The translations under genes were made by a program, and so were the position numbers. A DNA stretch of 64,000 nucleotides from NCBI RefSeq assembly GCF_001509555.1, contig NZ_LMAS01000004.1:186001-250000 (forward strand), written 5' to 3'. Positions within the stretch are counted from its first letter, which is position 1, and every line of letters begins with the position of its first letter. Under the pieces are notes generated by a model, which searched no databases, was not told where the DNA came from, and worked only from the letters and a program-made list of their open reading frames with translations. The stretch comes from Bacillus sp. FJAT-29937 (lineage in GTDB: Bacteria; Bacillota; Bacilli; Bacillales; Cytobacillaceae). Of this stretch, positions 8,326 through 17,044 are shown in pieces.

Positions 8326-9192
8326 CTATTTCAATAAGTTCATTTTCTTCAGAAATTCAATTGGATGCTGCTTTCTGAAATGCTCCTTCACCATATAGGT
8401 GACGCCGTGCTGATTATTCGGACGTGTGACCCAATCTGCTGCTTTTTTAACTTCTACAGGGGCATTTCCCATGGCAACACCGAGTCCGGCAGCTTCAATC
8501 ATGCCAAGATCATCGATCCCGTCCCCAATTACAACCATTTCACTGCGGGCAATATCCAAGTGGTCCCCTAAATACAACAAGCCATTAAGCTTGGAAACTC
8601 CAGCCGGCATAATATCGATGCGAAGCTTATTCAGCTGAAGGATATCAATTTCTGAAAACATGCCTTTTATGGCAGCTGCGGCATCCTTGCAATCTGTTTC
8701 ATCCTCAAAATAAACTTCAATTTTTGGAGGATTGACAGGGTCATCAAGAATGGTGTCACTTAAGGAATCAACAAATTGCTGTGAATAAAAAATCGGATCA
8801 CCTGATGAAAAGACAGTCTTAGCAAGCATATTATGATTTAGCTTTGATTTGTTGGCCAACGAATATTTTTCATGAACCAATCGGATCTGACAGGAAAATC
8901 CTTCAAGCAGCCTTACAATTTCATACGTTACATCCTCTGCAATCCGCCTGACAAAAATGGGCTTATCCCTTGAGCTTGCAATATAAGCTCCACTATGTGC
9001 GACAATGGATGTGTCTAATTTTAATGCTTTAGCCACTTTTTTTGCAGATGGAAAGCTTCTTGCCGTAACTAGTGTTACATAGATCCCTTTTTGCTGCACA
9101 TAATCGATCGCTTCTTTTGTAGATTTATGAAGTCTTCCATTTGATTGAAGAAGAGTACCATCAATATTTAACGCTAACAGCTTGTAAATCAT
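8326..9192 (-). CDS. yhaX: Cof-type HAD family protein YhaX
   Basis: A 288-residue HAD-superfamily protein of the Cof/YkrA type with a C2 cap. Motif I reads LALNIDGTLL near residues 6-15. The position of the nucleophilic aspartate (D-x-D) is an asparagine, with codon AAT. Motif II is LVTARS near 40. Motif III has its lysine in GVSKLNG near 200. Motif IV is GDGIDDLGM near 223. The missing nucleophile implies loss of ordinary phosphatase activity or a binding role. I recall the same NIDG in B. subtilis YhaX, so it is probably a family trait and not a local defect. The ATG at 9192 is preferred over the TTG at 9195 because of spacing to the GGGGG site, and gives the B. subtilis length. The gene lies just upstream of hemZ in the same direction. 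Confidence 0.85.
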   Translation of the reverse strand: MIYKLLALNIDGTLLQSNGRLHKSTKEAIDYVQQKGIYVTLVTARSFPSAKKVAKALKLDTSIVAHSGAYIASSRDKPIFVRRIAEDVTYEIVRLLEGFSCQIRLVHEKYSLANKSKLNHNMLAKTVFSSGDPIFYSQQFVDSLSDTILDDPVNPPKIEVYFEDETDCKDAAAAIKGMFSEIDILQLNKLRIDIMPAGVSKLNGLLYLGDHLDIARSEMVVIGDGIDDLGMIEAAGLGVAMGNAPVEVKKAADWVTRPNNQHGVTYMVKEHFRKQHPIEFLKKMNLLK

Positions 9193-9330
9193 CAAATTGC
9201 CCCCTATCGCGAGAGTAAAATTGTCCTATTACACTTTTATGAAAAGAGAAAAAGGAATAGAACAATCCCTATGAAAACTTCATACCCCTGAAAAAATTAC
9301 CAATAATAAAAATGTATAAAGAGTAATTAT

Positions 9331-9359
9331 TCAATAAAAAATAGGATTGTAACATTTAA
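9331..9359 (+). promoter_or_regulatory. Candidate SigG promoter of the first SASP gene
   Basis: TCAATA (9331-9336) and CATTTAA (9353-9359), 16 bases apart, resemble the SigG boxes TGAATA and CATACTA imperfectly. The -10 lies 24 bases before the SASP start. The call leans on the gene type. Confidence 0.35.
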
Positions 9360-9382
9360 TTACACCAAAGGAGATGATTTAC

Positions 9383-9583
9383 ATGGCAAGAAGCAACAAT
9401 TCAAATCAGCTAGTAGTACCAGGAGTTTCTCAGGCAATTGAGCAAATGAAGTACGAAATTGCAACAGAATTCGGTGTGAACCTTGGCCCAGAAACATCTT
9501 CAAGAGCAAATGGTTCAGTTGGTGGAGAAATTACGAAGCGCCTTGTGCAAATGGCTGAGCAGCAGCTTGGCGGCAGGTTTTAA
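9383..9583 (+). CDS. Alpha/beta-type small acid-soluble spore protein
   Basis: A 66-residue SASP that coats and protects spore DNA. Both family signatures are present: the GPR protease site [10 protein letters not shown] near residues 23-32 and the C-terminal [14 protein letters not shown] near 51-64. The start at 9383 (MARSNNSN) has an AAAGGAGA site 9 bases upstream. An in-frame ATG nine bases earlier overlaps that site. The gene is convergent with yheA, with a shared terminator. Its product is almost the same as the SASP at 17571, from which it differs mainly at the two ends. The two genes bracket the yheA-yheE region, and B. subtilis has one SASP gene (sspB) in this area. Confidence 0.93.
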   Translation: MARSNNSNQLVVPGVSQAIEQMKYEIATEFGVNLGPETSSRANGSVGGEITKRLVQMAEQQLGGRF

Positions 9584-9610
9584 AGGTACAACCAAATAAT
9601 TATATATATG

Positions 9611-9640
9611 AAAACCGCTCCTATAATAAGGAGCGGTTTT
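9611..9640. terminator. Bidirectional terminator between SASP and yheA
   Basis: AAAACCGCTCC at 9611-9621 and GGAGCGGTTTT at 9630-9640 form a perfect 11-base stem with an 8-base loop between convergent genes. Confidence 0.88.
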
Positions 9641-9658
9641 CATTATCAATTATGGAAA

Positions 9659-10009
9659 TTAGCCTAGTGGACCATATAATTCTTCAAGTGGTTTCATAAT
9701 GATTTTATTTAACTCAGCAATAAGCATGCTCATTCTCTGTTCTGCTTCCATTAGCTTGGATATTTTAGGATTTTGCTGCACAAGGGCAACAGATTGTTGC
9801 GCCTGCTGAACTTCTGCTTCAGAAATATCCTGTCCCATCATTTGTTTTTGCTGGAGCTGCATTTGAATATGGCGAAAGTTATCAAACATCGCCTTTGCTG
9901 ACGGATCAGCATTGACCTCAGCATAAGCTTGCTTCAACATAATATATTCATTGCTTTGCCTTACTGCTTGCTCAAGTTCACCTGCAATATTAAATAAATT
10001 AACTGCCAT
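9659..10009 (-). CDS. yheA: YlbF/YmcA/YheA family protein
   Basis: A 116-residue, all-helical, glutamine-rich protein of the YlbF/YmcA (DUF964) family. It is cytoplasmic and has no signal. Family members YlbF and YmcA act with YaaT in a complex that affects RNase Y and development. YheA itself has no firmly known role. Length (117 aa in B. subtilis) and position between sspB and yheB support the name. An AAAGGGG site precedes the ATG at 10009. It is followed on the + strand by the convergent SASP gene. Confidence 0.87.
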   Translation of the reverse strand: MAVNLFNIAGELEQAVRQSNEYIMLKQAYAEVNADPSAKAMFDNFRHIQMQLQQKQMMGQDISEAEVQQAQQSVALVQQNPKISKLMEAEQRMSMLIAELNKIIMKPLEELYGPLG

Positions 10010-10103
10010 CTTTTAAAACCCCTTTCATTTTGGGCACTCACTTCACTATAACAAAATATGCCATTCAATGCGAGGCGTGTATCTGAAAATTGGTGAACTT
10101 ATT

Positions 10104-11240
10104 CTAGAGCACAATGGCGATAATCCCTTGGAACAGCCCAATAATTCCACCAAGCAATGCCCCTAAAAAAGTAATCATTTTTAATTCGCTATTAATTATG
10201 GAAAGAACCATTTCTTCCAGTCTCTCGACAGAGAATGCTTCTACTTGTTCCCGAATAATTTCCTGCAGTCGCAGCCTTTCCATTAACATATCAATGCGTC
10301 CGGTTAGCCATCCTCCAAACAACTCAACACTTTTTGGCACCATATTATCAATGATTTCTGCATGGTAAGCTTCACTCAATTTAGAAATCGGCGCATGAAA
10401 TATTGTTTCTAATTTTATGATATTACTAACGCTTTTCTTCACAAAAGAAAGAATATCTTCTTTATTAAATTGTTTTTCAATCTTTGCCGCTTCCCATTCA
10501 AGAACTTTATCCCATTCATTTTTTAATAGTTCAGTAATAATATCAGCTGTGCCCTCATTTTTTAAAAACTTGATAATTTCCGGCTGTATTTTATCCGCAA
10601 TATTGATGTTCCCCATAAACATTTGCATCATGCTTCCAAGAACACCGCTTCGCTCCTTTAAAAAATCATCGGCCATTTTTTGAATCCGCATATTTCCTTC
10701 AAAGCTTGAAAAATAATCGATCCCTTTTTGGAGAATAAACTTGCTGATTTCAGGGATTTTTTCATTAACCTTTTCAATCATCTTTTCTGGAATAATCAAT
10801 TTTAATTGCCGATCGCGATAGGTATCAAGCATACTTTCAAACTTTTGCTCAATCAACTCATTCAAACGCTTTTCTGTTTTCTCATGGATATTTTGTATCC
10901 CTAAGCTATCTAATAGTTGTGCCGGGCTTTTCTCACTTGTTAAGAAATTTCCCAGTTCCTTTTGAACAACTCCCGTCATTTCCTTTTGGAAATTATCATT
11001 CAAAAATTTCCTTTGAATACTTTCAGGAGTTAAAAGATGGTTAACGACCATCTTCCCCATTTGTTCTGCAAGCTCGTCTCGGCGCTTTGGTATTAAACCG
11101 GGAGTAAATGGCACTCTCCACTTTCCAATATATAAAGTTTTATAAGGCCTAAAAAGCATTTTTATTGCAAGATAATTCGTAAACCCGCCAATTATGGCCC
11201 CAATCGATATCATTAATAATATTGTCAATAAGATTTGCAT
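10104..11240 (-). CDS. yheB: DUF445 membrane protein YheB
   Basis: A 378-residue DUF445 protein. A transmembrane helix near residues 3-25 (IGAIIGGFTNYLAIKMLF) leads to the family motif FRP and then VPFTPGLIPKRRDELAEQMG near 40-59. A long helical domain follows, and a second hydrophobic segment lies at the C-terminus (FLGALLGGIIGLFQGIIAI). The ATG at 11240 has a GGAAGG site and gives the family N-terminus; the frame extends six codons further without merit. The stop lies 94 bases upstream of the yheA start, so the two are probably co-transcribed. The function of the family is unknown. Confidence 0.87.
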   Translation of the reverse strand: MQILLTILLMISIGAIIGGFTNYLAIKMLFRPYKTLYIGKWRVPFTPGLIPKRRDELAEQMGKMVVNHLLTPESIQRKFLNDNFQKEMTGVVQKELGNFLTSEKSPAQLLDSLGIQNIHEKTEKRLNELIEQKFESMLDTYRDRQLKLIIPEKMIEKVNEKIPEISKFILQKGIDYFSSFEGNMRIQKMADDFLKERSGVLGSMMQMFMGNINIADKIQPEIIKFLKNEGTADIITELLKNEWDKVLEWEAAKIEKQFNKEDILSFVKKSVSNIIKLETIFHAPISKLSEAYHAEIIDNMVPKSVELFGGWLTGRIDMLMERLRLQEIIREQVEAFSVERLEEMVLSIINSELKMITFLGALLGGIIGLFQGIIAIVL

Positions 11241-11365
11241 AAAACATCTACCTTCCATCTGGACTTGCGCACAATTTTAACCTTTTTTACATACGATACT
11301 TTATCAGCTTTTGCCTATTTTTTCATTATTAATGCATATAAAATTTGCAAAAATGAGGAATGATC

Positions 11366-12730
11366 ATGACGTTATCATTATTACCTATTACGATTGTTCC
11401 GACCAAAACGTTTCAAAAAAAGGTTCACTCTATAAAAGTTAGCCATTCCCTCATTCATTATTGGAGAATGGACGAAGCTAAACCATTCGATATCGCTGTG
11501 GGAAACAAGCGCATTTCCGTCAATATTGAGAGTGGACCCATTACAAAAGATGAAATCATCATGAGTGAAGAACTATTCCGAGAGTTCATTCTGCCAGTAC
11601 AGGAAATGCAATTTATGGCACAGTATTCTAATAAAGAAAATACCCTTACCTTTGGTCCGGTAATTGGCTTATTGACTGAAATTAGTTTTCCGGAAGACTC
11701 GGAACCTCATTTTCGCTCCATCCATAGTTTTTGCAAGGAAATGCACGAAGTAATATCGGAAATAGGCGGCTTTTTCTATGTGTTTTCATTACCTGATTTT
11801 TCGCATGGGATGATGAAGGGTTATTTTCTGCTAGATGATTGCTGGCATAAATCTCCTGTCCCTCTCCCTAATGTCATTTATAATCGTATACATTCACGCA
11901 GGCTTGAAGCAAGCGAATCTTTCCAAAAATTTAAGATGGCGATTTTTTCTCACAATATTCCTATATTTAATGATCACTTTCTTTCAAAAAATACGGTCAA
12001 TGACTTATTAATCTCTGCAGAGTATTTGCATCCCTTTCTTCCCGAAACATTACTAGCATCAGAGCAAGCTTTGGAAGAATTAAAGAATAAATACGATTCT
12101 ATATTTATAAAGCCTATCAATGGAAGCCAAGGCAGAAATATTATTAAGGTTACAAAAATAAATCATTCGCTTCAAGCAGAATTATCCACTTCAAAGGGGC
12201 GGGACCACACATATTTGTTTAATGCATACAGCGAGCTTTACAAATGGATTCAGCCATTTCTTGAGAAGAACACCTATATTGTGCAGCAAGGTATCCCTTT
12301 AATAAAATATAAAAATAATCAGCTAGATTTTCGAATCCTTTGTCATCGAAATTCACAAAACTCCTGGAAGGCTACCTCCGCAGTAGCAAGAATATCAGCT
12401 GAGCAGCAATTTGTTTCGAATATTGCAAGAGGCGGAGAAATCAAGAAGCCTATTCACGTATTAACAAAATTATCGGATCGAAAAACAGCCATCCAGCAGC
12501 TTGCCCTTATGAAGGAACTTGCAGTAGAGGCCTCATCTATTATAAGCAATCATTCCGAAGGCTTGATGGGGGAGCTTGGAATAGATATCGGGGTGGATGA
12601 AAGCGGAAAGCTTTGGATCATTGAGGTAAATGCCAAACCTTCCAAGAACCTCGGAGAAAATGAAAATAAAATCCGGCCCTCTACAAAGGCTTTACTGGAA
12701 TACTGCACTTACTTAACATTTTCCATATAA
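11366..12730 (+). CDS. yheD: YheD-type endospore-associated ATP-grasp protein (copy 1)
   Basis: A 454-residue YheC/YheD-family ATP-grasp protein. The N-terminal 230 residues carry GPVIGLLT near 91 and VIYNRIHSRR near 170. The ATP-grasp core has FIKPINGSQGRN near 246-257, and the metal/ATP motif GELGIDIG ... IIEVNAKPSKN near 402-430. YheD of B. subtilis is a sporulation-stage protein that assembles around the forespore; its reaction is unknown. The second ATG (11366) is chosen, 7 bases after GAGG. It is the first of four tandem paralogs alternating in size (454, 367, 455, 389 residues). The gene is divergent from yheB. Confidence 0.85.
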   Translation: MTLSLLPITIVPTKTFQKKVHSIKVSHSLIHYWRMDEAKPFDIAVGNKRISVNIESGPITKDEIIMSEELFREFILPVQEMQFMAQYSNKENTLTFGPVIGLLTEISFPEDSEPHFRSIHSFCKEMHEVISEIGGFFYVFSLPDFSHGMMKGYFLLDDCWHKSPVPLPNVIYNRIHSRRLEASESFQKFKMAIFSHNIPIFNDHFLSKNTVNDLLISAEYLHPFLPETLLASEQALEELKNKYDSIFIKPINGSQGRNIIKVTKINHSLQAELSTSKGRDHTYLFNAYSELYKWIQPFLEKNTYIVQQGIPLIKYKNNQLDFRILCHRNSQNSWKATSAVARISAEQQFVSNIARGGEIKKPIHVLTKLSDRKTAIQQLALMKELAVEASSIISNHSEGLMGELGIDIGVDESGKLWIIEVNAKPSKNLGENENKIRPSTKALLEYCTYLTFSI

Positions 12731-12797
12731 CAATCAATACCATGATTATTCATATAAATCTAAAACGACTATGTCTTACTTCAAGGAGGTATTGTTC

Positions 12798-13901
12798 ATG
12801 CTGTCATTTGGGTTAATGACATTGCAAACATCTAATGAAAAACATTATTTTAACGAAATCGCCAAAAGAGCACACCAGCTGGAAATGGTCTGTTATCGAT
12901 TTGTCCCCTCTAATATTAATCCCATTTCAGAAAATGTGAACGGGGACTTTTTTAATCCTGAAACAAATGAATGGGAGGCTTGTGAATTTCCACTTCCTAA
13001 AATCCTTTATGACCGTTGTTTCTACAATGAAGATCCTCATTCCAAACGATGCAAAGCAATTGTAAAATGGCTAAAAACGAAAAAGGATCTATTATTTTTA
13101 GGATACGGCCTCCCAAATAAATTGGAATTATATCATGCGCTTGAAAATTCTATCCTATCACCTTATTTGTTGAAATCGAGTGAAGTAACTTCGGGCCAAA
13201 ATGTCATTCAACACCTTTTTCCGAATAAGCCGGTCATGATGAAACCAGTTAATGGCTCTCAAGGCAGAGGAATTTACTATTTAGAAAAGAAAAATAATGA
13301 AATCACCGTTCAAACAGACAAACAAAATAAAACGATTACACGCCTATTCCCTTATGAAGAGAAGGCCATATCTTGGATTGATTACCTTATTAAAGAAAGA
13401 AAATATTTAATTCAGGAATTCAAAGAGCTTACAAACGAAAGGAATCAGCCCTTTGATATTAGAGTTTTGCTGCAAAAGAATGAATATGGAGAGTGGAAAG
13501 AAATAGCCAAAGGGGTAAGAACTGGGAAAGAAAACGGGATCGTTTCGAATATTAGTGCGGGAGGAACGATTTCTGCTTATAAGGATTGGCTGGCAGCATA
13601 TCCTTCTTCAAAAAGAGATTACCTTACTAATGAAATAAATGAAGTTTTGAGATCCTTGCCGCAAATATTAGAACAGCATTTTCCTCCGCTTTTTGAAATA
13701 GGCGTGGATATTGGAATAAGTAAAGATCATGCCATCTGGATATTGGATATCAACTCTAAGCCTGGACGAAAGGTTGCTTTAACGACGAATCCATCTTTAG
13801 AAGATTCATTATATACCTCCCCCCTTCTATACGGAAAAAGATTAGATGTTGAAAGGAGACAAATTAATGAGAAAACAATACCAAGTAGAAATTCTTCATG
13901 A
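12798..13901 (+). CDS. yheC: YheC-type endospore-associated ATP-grasp protein (copy 1)
   Basis: A 367-residue shorter member of the same ATP-grasp family. MMKPVNGSQGRGI lies near residues 145-157, and GVDIGISKDHAIWILDINSKPGRK near 300-325. The usual glutamate of the E-x-N-x-K-P motif is an aspartate (LDINSKP). It lacks the N-terminal half-domain of the YheD form. A perfect AAGGAGG site lies 7 bases before the ATG at 12798; the frame extends nine codons upstream into that site. It lies 67 bases after copy 1 of yheD, and its last 35 bases overlap the next gene. Confidence 0.83.
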   Translation: MLSFGLMTLQTSNEKHYFNEIAKRAHQLEMVCYRFVPSNINPISENVNGDFFNPETNEWEACEFPLPKILYDRCFYNEDPHSKRCKAIVKWLKTKKDLLFLGYGLPNKLELYHALENSILSPYLLKSSEVTSGQNVIQHLFPNKPVMMKPVNGSQGRGIYYLEKKNNEITVQTDKQNKTITRLFPYEEKAISWIDYLIKERKYLIQEFKELTNERNQPFDIRVLLQKNEYGEWKEIAKGVRTGKENGIVSNISAGGTISAYKDWLAAYPSSKRDYLTNEINEVLRSLPQILEQHFPPLFEIGVDIGISKDHAIWILDINSKPGRKVALTTNPSLEDSLYTSPLLYGKRLDVERRQINEKTIPSRNSS

Positions 13902-15234
13902 CATCTCCCAACAAGTCTATATTCCAAATGAAGCCATTCCAAATACCAGCCTATCAAAAATTGCGTTTGGGTCAAAATCCATTGAAACGAAAATAGACAT
14001 TCAGCCAAATAATAGGGAACTGATCAGCCTTAGCAAGGATATCGCTGAGCAGCTAAAGCTTCCGGATTTAAAGGTTCCTCTTCATATTTTCAATGACGAT
14101 GAAACTCTTTTTATAGGACCACTCGTTGGCATTTTCACATCAGGCTTCACCCCTTTTCAGATGCGGCCAATCGGTGAACGGAGCCTGTTCTTTGCCAAAC
14201 TGCTTTCGGTAAAAAAGGCTGTTGGCGCCATGCCCTTTGTATTTGGGGAGCAGCATATTGATTGGGAACAAGGATTGATCAACGGATTATTTTATCACGA
14301 TAACGGATGGAAGACATTTGAGGTTCCCTTTCCTAATGTGATATATGACCGGCTGCCTAACCGAAAGAGCGAAAGAAAAGCGGAGCAGAAAAATATAAAG
14401 GAAAGGCTGCAATCAGAATATTTGATTCCATGGTATAATCCTGGTTTTTTTAATAAATTAGATATTTTTGACCGGCTAATTCAAGATGACGCAATTGCAA
14501 AATTCTTGCCGGAAACCCATCCCTTTGTTTCCTTTTCTGAAATTGAAAGAATGTTGAGCGAATACGGGCATGTATATATGAAGCCGATAAATGGAAGTCT
14601 CGGCTTAGGAATCCATCAAATCTTATATGATAAAGCGAATGGATATTATTTTTGCAGATTCCGAAGCCGTGAGGGTGAAAATAAGCTGCTGAAATATAAC
14701 AGCTTGGAAGGGCTAATGAATCATGTTTTTTCTGGAAAAAAATTAAATCGAATGCTTATTCAGCAAGGAATTCATCTATTGCGAAAAGATCAGCGGCCAA
14801 TCGACTTTAGGGTACACACAAATAAAAATAATTATGGAGACTGGGTTGTTACGGCCATTGCAGCTAAAGTGGCAGGAGCTGGAAGTGTGACAACTCATGT
14901 AAAGAGCGGCGGCGTCATCCAAACGATGGCTGAGGTTTTTCCATCTTTGGAGGAACAAAGGCTTGCAGAAACAAAACTAGCAGATGCTGCGTTATTATTA
15001 AGCAAAGCGCTGGAAGAAAATATGGAAGGGATTATTGGTGAAATTGGATTTGACCTCGGGCTTGATCGGCAAGGAAATGTATGGCTATTCGAAGCTAATT
15101 CCAAACCAGGCAGATCCATTTTTAAACATCCAGAGCTGAAGGAATTTGATTTTTTAACGAGAAAGCTTTCCTTATCCTTTGCTGTATTTTTGGCTGAAAG
15201 GGCGATTTTGAGTCCTGAGGAAGTTTTTAGATGA
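13867..15234 (+). CDS. YheD-type endospore-associated ATP-grasp protein (copy 2)
   Basis: A 455-residue second YheD-like paralog. GPLVGIFTSG lies near residue 85, VIYDRLPNRKSER near 158, and YMKPINGSLGLGI near 236-248, with Leu in place of Arg or Lys in the glycine-rich loop. GEIGFDLGLDRQGNVWLFEANSKPGRS lies near 391-417. The ATG at 13867 follows an AAAGGAGA site that lies inside the end of the preceding gene, giving a 35-base overlap. The next gene overlaps by ATGA. These overlaps argue for one coupled transcript covering 12.8-16.4 kb. Confidence 0.83.
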   Translation: MRKQYQVEILHDISQQVYIPNEAIPNTSLSKIAFGSKSIETKIDIQPNNRELISLSKDIAEQLKLPDLKVPLHIFNDDETLFIGPLVGIFTSGFTPFQMRPIGERSLFFAKLLSVKKAVGAMPFVFGEQHIDWEQGLINGLFYHDNGWKTFEVPFPNVIYDRLPNRKSERKAEQKNIKERLQSEYLIPWYNPGFFNKLDIFDRLIQDDAIAKFLPETHPFVSFSEIERMLSEYGHVYMKPINGSLGLGIHQILYDKANGYYFCRFRSREGENKLLKYNSLEGLMNHVFSGKKLNRMLIQQGIHLLRKDQRPIDFRVHTNKNNYGDWVVTAIAAKVAGAGSVTTHVKSGGVIQTMAEVFPSLEEQRLAETKLADAALLLSKALEENMEGIIGEIGFDLGLDRQGNVWLFEANSKPGRSIFKHPELKEFDFLTRKLSLSFAVFLAERAILSPEEVFR

Positions 15235-16400
15235 GCATTTTTTATGACTTTGAACTTAAAAATTGGTTTACTCTTAATAAACAATCGAAAACATTAGGCT
15301 TCAATAAGCACCCCGTTCAAATGGTGAGCTCCGCGCCCGCACGGAGCCTCTTCTTTCCTATTTCACCTAAAGAGGAGGTTCCCTTAATTGGAATTTTAAC
15401 AGGCAGAAAAAAGGATAATAAAGTGACTGGGAATGGCAGATTATTTAAAGAACTTCAGAAAGAAATCATGAAAAACGGCGGGCTATCCATCGTTTTCACT
15501 CCTCAAAATATTAACGATAATTCAATAAGCGGATATATGTATCTTCCCACTAAAGATAAATGGTACACTGTTCAATGCCCGATCCCGCATGTGATTTATA
15601 ATCGGGTACCTTTTCGCAGAATTGAAAAATCTGATTCATTTTATGAAGCTTATCAATTTTTCAAAAGCAAAAACATTCCCTTTTTTAATACATGTTTCCT
15701 TGATAAACATGAATTATATCAAGTATTATCCAAGGATTCTTATTTCCAAAAGCTAATCCCGGAAACAATAAAAATCTGTGAAAAATCTCCATTTCAGACT
15801 TTTTTTCAAAAGCATCGTCAATTATATATAAAGCCATCATTAGGTTCAAAAGGAAAGGGCATTTACCTTGCTTCATTAAATAAAGATTCCACCATTCAAT
15901 TGCAGGGGCAAGAGGAATTACTTCTATATGAAGATTTCCATACCTTTTGGTTGAAGTGGAATTCGGTTTTTTTGAAGAAGTCGTATATTGCCCAAAAAGC
16001 AATCAATCCGTTGTTATATAATGGAAAGCGGTTTGACTTTCGGATTCTTGTCCATTATGTCAATAATCAATTTAACGTAACAGGCATCGGCATCCGGCAA
16101 TCAAAGGAACAAAACATTACCACCCATGTTCCTAATGGCGGAATTATTCTTCCCTATAAACAATTACAATCGGAAAAGCATGATCAGTTTATTACTGAAT
16201 TGGCCAATCGAGCTGGAAAGTTATTATCAAAGCAAATTGGTTTCTTTGGCGAATTTTCAATAGATGCAGGAATCACAGCAGACGGGAAGTATGTCATATA
16301 CGAAATCAATTCCAAGCCGATGCGCTTTGATGAGCAGGAAATAGAAAAGAAAAGATTTCAAACGTTGGCCAGTCTATTTCTTGAGTTAGCTGGATTATAA
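15231..16400 (+). CDS. YheC/YheD-family ATP-grasp protein (copy 2, most divergent)
   Basis: A 389-residue ATP-grasp paralog, last of the cluster. PLIGILTGRKKDN lies near residue 50, VIYNRVPFRR near 122, and YIKPSLGSKGKGI near 199-211, where the usual Asn-Gly is Leu-Gly. GEFSIDAGITADGKYVIYEINSKPMR lies near 340-365. It starts by the 4-base overlap ATGA with the gene before it, with a GAGGAAGTT stretch upstream as a possible site. It is the most divergent of the four at the C-terminal motif (FSIDAG, SKPMR). A clear terminator follows at 16406-16445. Confidence 0.8.
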   Translation: MSIFYDFELKNWFTLNKQSKTLGFNKHPVQMVSSAPARSLFFPISPKEEVPLIGILTGRKKDNKVTGNGRLFKELQKEIMKNGGLSIVFTPQNINDNSISGYMYLPTKDKWYTVQCPIPHVIYNRVPFRRIEKSDSFYEAYQFFKSKNIPFFNTCFLDKHELYQVLSKDSYFQKLIPETIKICEKSPFQTFFQKHRQLYIKPSLGSKGKGIYLASLNKDSTIQLQGQEELLLYEDFHTFWLKWNSVFLKKSYIAQKAINPLLYNGKRFDFRILVHYVNNQFNVTGIGIRQSKEQNITTHVPNGGIILPYKQLQSEKHDQFITELANRAGKLLSKQIGFFGEFSIDAGITADGKYVIYEINSKPMRFDEQEIEKKRFQTLASLFLELAGL

Positions 16401-16405
16401 TTCCG

Positions 16406-16445
16406 CAGTCCACATAAAGAGGGTCCGAAGGTGGACTGTTTTTTT
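16406..16445 (+). terminator. Terminator of the yheD/yheC cluster
   Basis: CAGTCCAC at 16406-16413 pairs with GTGGACTG at 16431-16438, followed by a run of seven T. Confidence 0.85.
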
Positions 16446-16512
16446 ATGGCTGATTTATTTTATTGGGTTGTTTGGCAAAAAGGAGTAAGATATAGAAAAG
16501 GGGGTCAGGGAT

Positions 16513-16725
16513 ATGTTAACGCATTTTCAATACAAGCCTTTATACGAAAACAAACAATTACCTGGATGGAAATTTTCCTTTTACTTTAACAAACAGAAAT
16601 TTAATGGGATTTATCATCAAAATGGTAAAATCGAATGGACCTCAAACACGCCAAATGGAGAAGATGAGATTAAATTGATGGAACAAATTCATGAATTGAT
16701 GCTTTTTCATGTTTATGATCAGTGA
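16513..16725 (+). CDS. yheE: YheE family small protein
   Basis: A 70-residue soluble protein. It begins MLTHFQYKPLY and contains KFSFYFNKQKFNGIYH and HELMLFHVY at the C-terminus, matching my recollection of B. subtilis YheE (72 aa, DUF5342-like). An AAGGGGG site precedes the ATG. It lies just downstream of the ATP-grasp cluster in the same direction, as in B. subtilis, but behind its own start region. Its function is unknown. Confidence 0.78.
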   Translation: MLTHFQYKPLYENKQLPGWKFSFYFNKQKFNGIYHQNGKIEWTSNTPNGEDEIKLMEQIHELMLFHVYDQ

Positions 16726-16788
16726 TTTGTATATTTTCATAGCTTCTTTGGAATGATAAACCTTATTATATCCAAAGGAGGGCACTGC

Positions 16789-16974
16789 ATGCCTGATAAT
16801 AAAAATGTAAAAGATGATTCTCATTATGAGGGAAGAGACAAAGTTTATTTAGACATTGACCGAATGATTAATGAAGGTATGTCGGGCGGATCGGTACATA
16901 TGAGAGAAGAAACAACGAATATTGAGGAAGCTAGAGATCTTTTTGAAGAAGATCCGCCATACACAGCTGAATAA
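16789..16974 (+). CDS. Small acidic hypothetical protein
   Basis: A 61-residue acidic, soluble protein that I do not recognise with certainty. It is rich in Asp and Glu (KDDSHYEGRD, EEARDLFEEDPP) with a glycine-rich middle (MSGGSV), and has no membrane segment. Start at 16789: a strong AAAGGAGGG site lies 7 bases upstream, and the longer frame from 16753 runs through that site. Position next to yheE and the spore protein sspB suggests a spore-related role, by location only. Confidence 0.7.
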   Translation: MPDNKNVKDDSHYEGRDKVYLDIDRMINEGMSGGSVHMREETTNIEEARDLFEEDPPYTAE

Positions 16975-17000
16975 CTAGCATTTCAAAAAATGGCTAAAAA

Positions 17001-17036
17001 AAATAGCACTGACTCAAAATGAGGGTGCTATTTTTT
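17001..17036. terminator. Terminator between the acidic protein and the zinc-ribbon gene
   Basis: AATAGCAC and GTGCTATT form the stem. A TTTTTT run follows on the + strand, and an A-rich left flank gives a U-tract for the minus strand. It lies between convergent genes. Confidence 0.75.
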
Positions 17037-17044
17037 GATGGAAT

